From positions 12,292,974 through 12,356,973 of the forward strand of contig CM046853.1 in assembly GCA_025617745.1 (NCBI GenBank): a stretch of DNA of 64,000 nucleotides. Direction: 5' to 3'. Below, piece after piece: positions 1-9,742 of the stretch (position 1 is the stretch's first letter; each line of letters begins with the position of its first letter). Both the position numbers and the translations under genes were made by a program. The notes beneath the pieces were generated by a model. It had not been told where the DNA came from and did no database searches. It saw only the letters and a program-made list of their open reading frames with translations. This DNA comes from Heliocidaris erythrogramma (Eukaryota; Echinodermata; Echinoidea; Camarodonta; Echinometridae).

Positions 1-352
1 TTGACCGCCTTATACATGCACATGTAATAGCATACAATGTATAGTGTATGTGGCTTCTACAACCGTTTTCTGTAAGATTTCATTTCATTATATACATGTA
101 TTCAATACTTGTTTGTTCTGAAATTACGGCGTCTACGTTGCGTACGGGTTCACCGAGTATAATATAGTTGATTTCAAGTAATTTGTTATATACCTGCGTG
201 ATAACCTGATGAGTGCAGGTCGAAAAGCTTCGTTATCATGTCTCTTTTTCGTGCCATATTGAAATTTTGTAGTATCAAGAAATTATTTGTGTATTCAATA
301 CTTGTTGATATATAATTCATACAGTGATTATTTCCCTTCTTCTCCTTTTCCC

Positions 353-440
353 TCTCCCCTTCTCTCTCTCTCTCTCTCGCTCGCTCTCTCTCTCTCTCTC
401 TTTTTCTTCCTCTCTTTTTTTTCTCTCTCTCCCTTTCTTG
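353..440. repeat. CT-rich microsatellite
   Basis: A pyrimidine tract dominated by CT dinucleotides with a few CG interruptions. The rest of 1-537 is AT-rich DNA in which I see no gene. Confidence 0.9.
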
Positions 441-537
441 CTAACTGAAAGCGTATTCACTGACTCTGAGAGTTATTTCTACGTATGCATAAATATTTAA
501 ATTGAATATATCATAAAAAAATGTGAGAAAATTACAA

Positions 538-609
538 TGCCCCGACCGGGATTCGAACCCGGGACCCTGGATTACATGACCAGTGCTCTACCAACTGAGC
601 TATCCGGGC
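538..609 (-). tRNA. tRNA-Thr(TGT)-like gene or tRNA-derived repeat
   Basis: Read on the minus strand this is a 72-nt cloverleaf. It has an acceptor stem with one mismatch, a D arm with AGCTCAGTTGGTAGAGC (A box), and a T arm with GGTTCGAATCC (B box). The anticodon loop reads CATGTAA, so the nominal anticodon is TGT, but the usual U33 is A and the 31-39 pair is T-T. The body resembles metazoan tRNA-Thr(TGT). The same flanking sequence accompanies the next two copies, so this is more likely a dispersed tRNA-derived unit than a functional tRNA. No intron is visible. Confidence 0.5.
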
Positions 610-792
610 TCCCGTCGAAGCAAAGCAACAATCTCACATATAGCCCCTCTCTTTCCATCGAGCGTAGGGGGTACATCCATATACCAATTCCATGCGTACG
701 CTATATAATGGCCTACCAATGAGACAGGTCTTCCCTCTAAAGTCGGGCAAATCCATGCCAACGAATTTCTATAGAGGACAATTTGAGTTTGT

Positions 793-1010
793 AATTAAAT
801 ATCATAATTGATAGGATTGAAGTAAATTGAATATATCATAAAGAAATGTGAGAAAATTACAATGCCCCGACCGGGATTCGAACCCGGGACCCTGGATTAC
901 ATGACCAGTGCTCTACCAACTGAGCTTTCCGGGCTCCCATTCACATTTCTTTATGATATATTCAATTTACTTCAATCCTATCAATTATGATATTTAATTA
1001 CAAATTCAAA
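793..1010. repeat. Palindrome with a tRNA-like copy at its centre
   Basis: About 70 bp at 793-860 (TTTGTAATTAAATATCATAA onward) recur in reverse complement at 940-1010, with the tRNA-like body between them. A third copy of the arm follows at 1075-1145. The arms can form a long hairpin with the tRNA in its loop. Confidence 0.8.
863..934 (-). tRNA. Second tRNA-Thr-like copy, minus strand
   Basis: Nearly identical to the copy at 538-609, with one visible difference in the region after the acceptor stem (AAAGC instead of ATAGC). It shows the same A and B boxes and the same atypical anticodon loop. It lies at the centre of the palindrome 793-1010. Confidence 0.45.
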
Positions 1011-1013
1011 TTG

Positions 1014-1074
1014 TTGGTAGAGCACTGGTCGATCATGTAATCCAGGGTCCCGGGTTCGAATCCCGGTCGGGGCA
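1014..1074 (+). pseudogene. Truncated tRNA-Thr-like copy, plus strand
   Basis: It starts inside the D arm (TTGGTAGAGCACTGGTC), so the 5' acceptor strand is missing. Two extra bases (GA) sit in the anticodon arm. The T arm and 3' acceptor strand match the other two copies. This is a dead fragment. Confidence 0.75.
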
Positions 1075-1145
1075 TTGTAATTTTCTCACATTTCTTTATG
1101 ATATATTCAATTTACTTCAATCCTATCAATTATGATATTTAATTA

Positions 1146-1600
1146 TAAATATTTAACTTATTTATCATGGACTTTTCCATTAGACTTAATTCTTTAAATT
1201 CTTATGTTGATTTCCTAAACTCTAGGCTATACTGAGATGATTCCAACTTTTGTTCCATACCTTCCAAATTTACTTTGCAACCGTATTATATGCACATTTA
1301 ATTTTGCAATATTGTCAGACTATATCATTTATGTTCATATTGGTCATAATAGCCAACTTTGCCTAAATTCCTATTTGTTTATTTATTCATTATTTGAGAT
1401 GTCCTTATATATATACATTTTTTCTTGATTAGAATGATACATATTTCCCAGTTATAATTCTATCATACTCAAAACATTAATTTATACTATTCTATTCTTG
1501 AACAGCCAAGTTTGTTCTACATAGCATTTTTAGAATCAGCTTTTTGATATTTTATCTTAATTCATTTGGTTCTTATACTGAGGAAATATGTTTCATTGTG
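1146..1600. other. AT-rich DNA without a recognised feature
   Basis: Only short chance open frames are present on either strand, and I see no repeat or RNA signature. Confidence 0.6.
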
Positions 1601-1980
1601 TGCAATATTTTTGCGCCCCTTCCAAATACCGAATGTCTTTTTAATGAAAAGAAGAAATGCACAGATCTACGCCAATGGACGGAACCCCTCAATTGAGAAT
1701 GACAATGTGAGCGAATCAATTTTCTTCGATATTTTCGCATTGAAATTATGGCTTTTCTTATTTCCTTACTTCTAATCATTAAGGAATGTGATGGTATTTC
1801 AAGATCAAACATAATGAGTTTGGGTAATTATTAGTTTTAACTTAATGTATCATAATTCTTATTTATTTCATCCAAAAATATTGGGGGGGGGGGGGGATGA
1901 TAATACAGGCCATTCCCCCACCTCAATATTTTTTTTTAATTGGGGGGGGGGGGGGGGATATATTATACCCTCATCCCCCC
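1600..1980. repeat. Interspersed repeat, inverted relative to 52490-52790
   Basis: The reverse complement of this stretch matches 52490-52790 along most of its length, including words such as CTTGAAATACCATCACATTC. Two G runs (near 1886 and 1943) mark its end. Family not identified. Confidence 0.75.
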
Positions 1981-2176
1981 GGGATCGACACCCATGAACA
2001 TGACACACATATTAAAACACACACCAAGGAGCTTTGAAAAGCTGGAGTCACAAGTATCTCATTCCCTTTGAACCATGTTCGATGCCGCCAGGAAAAATAT
2101 GTCAGGCATGTGCTTAACGGGATCTTGCAGATAAGAAGACAAAGGATTCCTGCCTGGCTGCAACCTTACGGGCCTT

Positions 2177-2985
2177 ACCTAAAGCCTCGGTCACAAATAC
2201 CATTAAGAACTGCTACGACGTATGAATGATTTTTAGACCTTTTCGTAAGATATTCTCAAGAAGGCCGTACGAAACTAGCGTTCGCAGACCGTTTGTAGAC
2301 CATTCGTAAGTTCGCAGCCTGGTCGATGGTCTCGTGCAAGATATTTTTTCGTAAGGCAGCCATACGAATGTTGTAAGAACATCGTAAGAACCACGCAAGA
2401 TTTTGTATTATCGAGAGACAATTCTAGAAGCCTTAAATTCTTACGATGATCGTAAGAACGCCTTAAGTTGTTCATAGAGAGATCTTACGGCGTTCGTAAG
2501 AAAGCATTACGAACGGAGATTCGTAGGGCGCTCTTACGAACGACTCTTGGTGTTTACAAGGCGTTCGTAAGGTGCTCGTAGGGCGTAGGTACACAGTTTG
2601 TGCAATGGTTGAGTTTTAGCATTACAGCCATCTTTAATGTATCAAACTTTCAACAGTCACATAATTTTTGACAGTACACGGCCGCGCCTTTTTGCAACCC
2701 GAAAAATATACAAAAATTCGTAAGATCTTCTTACGGAATGACTTGAGAGTGTCGCGAGTTGCACGTACGACCATCTTGCGAAAACAAGAATCGGAAGATA
2801 TGGCCGTAAGTCTGACGAATGAATAACTCAAGGCATTCTTACGAAAAACGTATACGAACTCTTAGGGCCATTGTATAACCAAAAATCACTTCGTTTCTCA
2901 AGAAGGTCTAAAGTTGTTCATGCGAATTAAACGGCGTTCGTACGACCTTCATAAGAAGGCTGTAAGAATCTATGCCCCAGGCAAG
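2177..2985. repeat. CGTACG-rich transposon-like repeat, 3' truncated
   Basis: It begins with AAGCCTCGGTCACAAATACC and is packed with variants of TTCGTAAG, CGTACGAA and CTTACGA in both orientations. The same 5' end and order recur at 41493-41813 and 43442-44557. The terminal motif present at 44541-44557 is missing here, so this copy has lost one end. The short open frames inside follow the repeats and are not genes. Confidence 0.8.
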
Positions 2986-5336
2986 CGAAAAGAAATGGTG
3001 CAAAATTTCTTTAAAATATGAATCAAAATTACTCGACCTTGACAAGTCTTGACAAGTCTTGACATTATTCTAACATATAACTTTATAAATTACTTTACTT
3101 GAACAATTGCATTTTGATTTTCGTTCGTCGGAAGTAATCGGAAGGGTCTCAAATTGCGAATATTAGGATTTTCAAATTTGTCCCTTTTTCAAAAATTGCA
3201 ACTGCTATCGTACAATTTAATAAAATTTCTGGACACAATTTAAGCTTTTGTATCCATATTTTATCATCTGCTCATTTTTCAGTTCGTTTATTGAAATAAA
3301 AATTGAAGAATTCCCGATATTTTATTTGTGACAAAAATCACTACTCAGCTTTCCGATGAAGTTGGCGGCATCGAACATCGGACATCAAAGGCAACAGGCA
3401 ACCTGTAGATTATTTTGTACATCCTTAGAAAGGGGCAGCTGCTTGAATTAATTTGTTGCCAGTTGTCACTGATTTTTACCGACAACTGTTATAAGCTACT
3501 GGGATCCTTGCATCTGATTGGCTGAGAGCAAATTTGTCAGTAAAAATCACTGACAAAACGCTTGATGAAACGCTACCCAGCTCTTCAAAGCTCCTCGGTA
3601 CACACACATACACACACACACACCCATATTCCTGTAATTGCTTCGTAATTACATTTCATTACCGTTTTATATTTGTTTTGTTTATACCCTATAATTTATC
3701 TTCTTGAAAAACAATGAAGCATTCAAAAAAGTTACAACCGTATGGAGTCATTCTCTGAAAGCTTTTAATCTTCTGTGACCGTTTAGTCTGGAGCAACCAT
3801 CATAGTAAGGTTATGTGGGTTGGGGGGGGGGGGTAGGCGGTTGGTATTCATGAGGATGGACGGTGAAGTAAAAACCTAGTGCTGTAAGATATTCAGTGTT
3901 CAGCCACTTGTAGGTTATATGACACATTCCCAAGGAATACGAGCGGGAGCCGGGTCTGTTGGTAGAGAGGTCTTTATTATTCACGAGCTTATGAAAACAC
4001 ATGTGCAACATCATAACATAAAAACTGTTCTCAAACAATAACACTTGAATGTTGGAATGAACATCATACAACCAATAGTTAGGCTACTTTGCCTCAATTT
4101 AACACAAAGCTTAATTTAAGCATTTACTGTTAACACAAAACAAAGTCAAATATATCCCTTTAAAAACAATTAAGGCATCCATAGACGTGTATGTATACTT
4201 GTACGCCTAGTTATCAATAAAACCAACACTGCGCCTCGGCTTGAGTACATGTAATTCAACCCAAAACTTAAAAACATCTTTTTCCTGTGATTAATATGGC
4301 CTTTAAATACATTAAATTAATCCCAACAACATATCAGAAATGGTTCTCAGTCAACTTCACAGAATGGTAATCCTTTGACTTTGTTAATCTATCCCTAATA
4401 ACATTTTATATCCTAAAACACTTCCAAGGAAGATTAATTACAACCCTGCGAACACACCGTACAATCCAAAATTCACATAACCCTTTAAATGGCATGTTAA
4501 AATATCTATGGATCACTTAAATGCATTCAACATAACACTGATTCATATAAGCCATAAGGTAAAACTCATAAGTCATAACTTAACTACTGTGTTGCTGTGT
4601 ATAATTATGTATTATGACTAAATTGTATTACAACATTCACACAGGCTTGGAAAATAACATAAATTACTCTAATGTGATAGTATAATGACGATTGTGGGAT
4701 ATTTATCAAATCATGCCAACACACCATAAATTCTTGATTCATTTCATACTTCCAGCAATTGCAAAACATCTCTACCATTATTTAATCATTGACCATCACA
4801 GTCTGCACTATAAGATTATCCCAGGCTTAAGGTGCCCTACTCTATTCTCCACAGCACTTTTAAACCCATACATTATACGACTCGGCCATATCTAAATTCG
4901 CTTTATACATCATTATCCTACTTATGTCATCCGCTCCATCTACTAATCTCTAACTTCCATACCCAAATATTATTCTACCTCTATCTCCAAACTTCATCAA
5001 AATAAATATTAAAATCTACCATGTAACAACCATACATGATATTATTAATTCCACTGTGAACCTGCCATATTAATTCAGTACATGCAAATCCCATTGCAAT
5101 ACTGCTTCCCAGTTGCCTTCCATGGGCCTTCACCCATGCCCACGCCTATCATAATGTCCATCGACAGACTGTGCCTTAATTATATTGCCTGGATCATATC
5201 AATGACATACCGATTTGAGCCGATTTGAACATACACATACCATGCGTAACTCATGCACAGAAACACAGTTGAGATGCTGTAAAACATTTCACGTAAAACA
5301 TACTTTGCATATATATGCCTGGGATGATGTCCCTAT
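2986..5336. other. AT-rich intergenic DNA
   Basis: It contains a short CA run (3601-3622), a G run near 3821 and a triple direct repeat of CTTGACAAGT near 3045. I see no coding exon, RNA gene or complete mobile element. Confidence 0.55.
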
Positions 5337-5925
5337 CGTGCCCCTTCTGCCCCATTGTTCAAAAAACTGAAATCTCTTAATATTTTTGATTTGTACTATT
5401 ACTCCCTTGCTCTCCTTGGTTTCTTTTACTTTCAAAATAAATTACCCTCTAACATTTCTCAAATGTTCACTCTTAATTACCAGATACATAATCATAATAC
5501 CCGTTTTAAGGATTCTTTTCACTTATGGCCAGTAAAAACAAATAATGCAATGAAATCAGTACGACATAATTTCCCTGCAATTTGGAACTCCATCCCCAAA
5601 TATATTTCGAATTGCAATACCATCACTTCTTTCAACAACAAAAAAATGAAGCATTTTCTTTCCCTTAAAATATGTATAGTTATTTTTCTGTTCCTATTTT
5701 TCTTTGTTAGCTATATTTGTGTTATATTTTAGTTTTAGTTTTAGTTTTTTTTTATTTGTTTATATAATTTTCGCAATATTTTTATGCTTGTACAAGGCCG
5801 AAGGGCTTTATTTATGTAGTTCCCCATTTCAATTTCTAATTTCGTTTATGACTTATTTTTTATTTGATTTGAGTGTACTTTTTGAACGTGAAATAAATGA
5901 GAATTTATGGATTGATTGATTGAAA
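5337..5925 (+). mobile_element. 5'-truncated LINE, C-terminal ORF2 end and 3'UTR
   Basis: The plus-strand frame from about 5337 to 5732 encodes the conserved C-terminal tail of a LINE polyprotein. Hallmarks are PLFKKLKSLNIFDLYYYSLA, then IHNHNTRF and a PAIWNSIPKYISNC block close to the stop. Only this tail remains, with no RT motif upstream. A 3'UTR follows and ends in a TTGA tail near 5910-5925, typical of target-primed reverse transcription. Clade not certain (CR1/Jockey-like). Confidence 0.8.
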
Positions 5926-6261
5926 AACTTAGCATATTATGAGGCTACAACTACTAGCCTTAACAAGTCAAACAACATCAAAATAACCATACGGGTTATG
6001 CATTTCGTAAAACACCGACTACAGTGAAATAACGTGCTTATAAAAACATGAAATTTAACTTTAAAAACTGACGTTCAAATTAGTGTAAGGCAGAGAGGTG
6101 CCCATACAGAAATAAACGAGGTCCTCTATACACTGTAGTTAACTGTAATTGTAAACACATCGATTCAAGAGCCCTTACAGTTATACCATAAATATACATT
6201 GTTCATTATAGGTTGACAGCTCCCTCACACTCTGCGAGAATCAACGAGACTTATCTTCTGA

Positions 6262-6843
6262 AATGTTATAGGTGCCGAAAACCATACAGCATACGTTTGT
6301 ACTGGAATACACTATCATGTGTAATGAATGCAGTAAGGTATCGGCTGTGTTCTGCAAGGGGAATCTGAAGGTAGCTCCTGCGCATGCATGTCGAGCTTCG
6401 TGAAAATTGTAGAGCCGTGAAACGACGCAGACAGCTCTTGGATGGTAGGCAGACTTTAAGGTCAATACACAGACGCAGTTCCCCATTCTTCCGGCGTGCT
6501 ATCACAACTCGGATTGGATACCCACGGTGAGAAATCTATGTGTTCAATGATATCTTCGCTTTCGAGACGGCGTAGTCTGCAGACACTTCCTCGCGGACTG
6601 CATATGGTAGACGGCGTAAGCTCTGCGAAACTGGACACACTGACTGGTCTACCCCGGGGTGCATGGCAGTACCCTGTAACCACTCCGAAGTTCTCAAACA
6701 GGGATGCATACTCTGCCATATGGGAGTTGATGATGTTGACCTGCTCACCTGAGGGGTCACAGAGGCGGAATCCCAGCATGTCAAATAAGTCAACCCCAAG
6801 GAGGCTCTTACCCTTCGCAACGTAGATCAGACAGTTAACTTTC
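6262..6843 (-). pseudogene. Gypsy-type (Ty3) pol fragment, frameshifted
   Basis: On the minus strand the order of conserved blocks is protease end (GKSLLGVDLFDMLGF), linker (ESEDIIEHIDFSPWVSN), then RT fingers and palm start (IARRKNGELRLCIDLK, then IPLAEHSRYLTAFITHD and FQYKRMLYGF). This order matches the protease-RT junction of Ty3/Gypsy polyproteins. The blocks lie in at least two frames, a segment after LCIDLK is missing, and the YxDD catalytic motif is absent. No LTRs were recognised nearby. The fragment is inactive. Confidence 0.82.
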
Positions 6844-6878
6844 AGCGGTCGTGTCCTATATCTCTCACTTAATCAATG

Positions 6879-7171
6879 AAAACAGATAAAAAGGGTACCT
6901 TTTCAGCAATAAGCGCATAACCCGGTTTACGCGTTTAGGGAATCAAAAAAGGCAAAAAAAGTTATCAAATTCAGAGACTGATAAGAAGAAGATCCGCTGA
7001 AGGGGGGGGGGGGGGGATATAGCTCGGTAATTTGTTCCAAATTAGATTAAATTTCTTTTACGGTTCCTTTTTGGCTAAAAAGAGGTCTGTGATGATGATG
7101 ATGATGATGTAGGCCTTAAATGCGTAGGGTTATGCGCTTATTGCTGAAAAGGTACCCTTTTTATCCGTTTT
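6879..7171. mobile_element. MITE with about 43-bp terminal inverted repeats
   Basis: AAAACAGATAAAAAGGGTAC at 6879 recurs in reverse complement at the right end, and the match continues through CAGCAATAAGCGCATAACCC on both sides. The interior is only about 200 bp, with a G run near 7003 and a short GAT microsatellite near 7092. No coding capacity. Confidence 0.85.
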
Positions 7172-7435
7172 CGTACGTGGATGATGCCTGATGTACCGGC
7201 CTCAATGATTTTGAATGATAATAATACAAATTATGTCAATGAATATATACTGACCCACAATAAAAAGTACCCACTACTTTATAATGGTATATCATATTTA
7301 TATTGACAGACACAGAATGACAATGAACCAGGGTGGAAAGATTGACCTTTTATTGAAACATTTCGGAAGACAATGCTGTCTCTTGTCAGCGCGCATTACA
7401 GCGCAGAACACAAGTTGAAAAATGAAAGTGACAGA

Positions 7436-7625
7436 TCAATAGCGTGTGTGGTCACCATTTGTTTGCAGACAGGCATTGCATCTGCGACGCATACTGCACA
7501 CGAGTCTTTGAATGAAATCTTGTGGAATCCTGTTCCATTCATCTTGCAAAGTCTGGATCAGTTGTGCACGAGTCCTGACCCTGCCAGCAATGCGCCTCCC
7601 AAGCTCATCCCACAGACAGATGGTA
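7436..7625 (-). pseudogene. Tc1-like transposase C-terminal fragment
   Basis: The minus frame ends in LWDELGRRIAGRVRTRAQLI, QTLQDEWNRIPQDFIQRLV and CSMRRRCNACLQTNGDHTRY followed by a stop. That is the extreme C-terminus of Tc1/mariner transposases, just after the third catalytic acid. The upstream DDE core is not recognisable. It is unrelated in position to the other Tc1 remnant at 42463-42725, although the proteins are homologous. Confidence 0.85.
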
Positions 7626-7739
7626 TCAAAATCTGCCCCTACTTCAATCTGCTTTTTAATTCAGCAAGTGATTTACGCGGATGATGTACAGGTCTCAATG
7701 AGACATCGGGGGGGGGGGGGGGCTGGCGGTCGTCGCGAT

Positions 7740-8111
7740 CGATTTGGATAGATTCAGGTGCCTGTAAACTTTTCTGCCTCTTATTATTTTGTGAAAATTA
7801 GGCTCTGTTGGAAGTTTGATATTATGTAAGCATTCCATTACTTTATAAATTGAACTTTCAACAGTTTTTTTTTGTGTTTTTGTTTGGGGGGGGGGGGGGG
7901 ACTGTTTCTTAGTTGAACTTAATTCTTTCTTTGCTACATTTTTTTTTGTGTGGGGTTGATGTTCGATGAGACAGGGTGAAGGGGAGGGACATGTAGCTGT
8001 TCAAATTTTAGGACTCTTTGTTTCAATTTAATTTATTCTACTTTTTACTTATATCATGGAAGCATATACAGGGTAAACTTCCTTTAGCGACAGCCACCTA
8101 AAATGAAAACA
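7740..8111. other. Spacer with G runs
   Basis: AT-rich DNA with a G run near 7887. Nothing else recognised. Confidence 0.6.
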
Positions 8112-8658
8112 ATACAGGGTTGGAAAAAAGTTTGGAATATTTTTATTCCAAGAATTATTTCTTGTCTTAAACATATCCCTCGTCATTTTAAGTTCTTCTT
8201 TGAGGTTCAAATAAAAGATATGTGTCCCTTTTTAACTTTAAAAGCACAACATTAAAAATCAGGCTTATCACACAGTGCAGAGGTCCACTTGGAATTCGGA
8301 AGCGTATATTTGCTGTTTTTGCAAATGTCTAACGAAAAAGTTAAATAATCAGATACAGTTTAATTGCTATACCGAAGTCCTCAAAATGACTGCAAACTGC
8401 ACGTGAAGTACAGAAATGTATAACAAGATGTTCAAACACAAATAGAGCAAATCTGACAACATGTGGTTCATTGGTCAGCCATTGTAACATGTTTAACAAT
8501 ATTACGTAATCTTTGGTACAAGATGGAACAGTAGACTTCATTCAACACAGTTAATCCGATTTGGATGAATTATTCATCACAATATAGTAGAAACTAGCAT
8601 TTAAAATCAGACATACTCATCGCCAAAAAAATATTCCAAACTTTTTTCCAACCCTGTA
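8112..8658. mobile_element. Tc1/mariner-type MITE, copy A
   Basis: The ends are TACAGGGTTGGAAAAAAGTT and its reverse complement; the inverted repeat is about 32 bp and the element is bounded by TA dinucleotides. A second copy, almost identical, is at 28064-28630. Copy A lacks about 20 bp near 8402 between two short ACGT repeats. A short minus-strand frame shared by both copies shows no recognisable domain. Confidence 0.88.
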
Positions 8659-8728
8659 TATAGGGTTAGGGTTGGGGTCAGGGTTGGGGTTAGGGTTTAG
8701 AGTTTAGGGTTTAGGGTTTAGGGTTTAC
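8659..8728. repeat. Telomere-like TTAGGG/TTTAGGG array
   Basis: About 70 bp of TAGGGTTAGGGTT, GGGTT and TTTAGGG units on the plus strand, immediately right of the MITE copy A end. It is an interstitial telomere-like tract of degenerate units. Confidence 0.85.
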
Positions 8729-9742
8729 ATAACTGCACATTGGGGTGGCTGTCGCAGAAGTCATTCCTATTATCAACAACTAAATTGACATGAAAGGGGA
8801 AAATGGCCCTCATACCGTTGAAAACATGTTATTGTATATCGCCTCAAATATATCATTCATTCCCGTATGACAGACAAAACCGATCTGTAGACATCATTCA
8901 GGGGAGGAGAGGTGTAGGTGATCACGTCACTTAGGAATATCGGTTGCCACGGTGTAAAGAAGGAGCACCTCCCCCCCCCCCCCCCACCAAAATTTCCTTC
9001 GAAAATATTTCCACTATCATAATTATGAATACGTATGGGATATTACTCCCGTCTCCCCTCGCGCTGGGGGTGACGGGAGGCCGATGGGGGTGGGGAGGGG
9101 TAGTAGGGAAAAGTCAATCCGTCGGTCCTCCCAAGACCCATATAAGGGGCCATAATCCCCCTGAAAAGAATATGACAATAAAATCATTTTTCTCATTTTG
9201 CATCCTTTATAAAGAGACGTATGCTAACTACGCATGTTATGTTTTCATGGCCTTCATTTCTCTAAGTTATAAACCATGCATATGAACATGGCAAGATCAA
9301 ATCGCTCCCTCTAGCTCTATGCATGGATAACCTATACTACTCGAACATAATTATATCCATGCTCTATGTGCGAGAATCCTGCCCGGGTGTAAATGAGATG
9401 TCTGTCATCCGCAGGACACAGGGCCGACGTAACATAAATAAAATCGTTATTTAGTCATTCATAAAGTAAAACTATCGTCATTTAGTCTTCATAAAGATGA
9501 AAGTGTATTATAACACATACTCATATGTTGTAAATACTGCTTGGTTAAAAAATAACACTTTACCCGACTTTTTTTTTCTTCACTTGAATATTGTGACAAA
9601 TATACGGTACGGTGATTAATCATAAACACAGCTAGCGCCCGTGGATGTCCACGGGCTGCTTCTGCTAGTATACTTATAATGTCTTTGCAACCACTGGAAA
9701 CGGTACAGAAAGTTTTATGCTGCAGTTAGTTACATCTTTAGC
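8729..9742. other. Intergenic DNA between telomere-like tract and duplicated GPCR segment
   Basis: It contains C and G runs near 8970 and 9065-9105. I see no gene. This stretch has no counterpart beside the second GPCR copy. Confidence 0.6.

Noticed and set aside
8341-8541. Short minus-strand frame shared by both TACAGGG MITE copies
   Set aside because: It is conserved only because the copies are nearly identical; there is no transposase motif.
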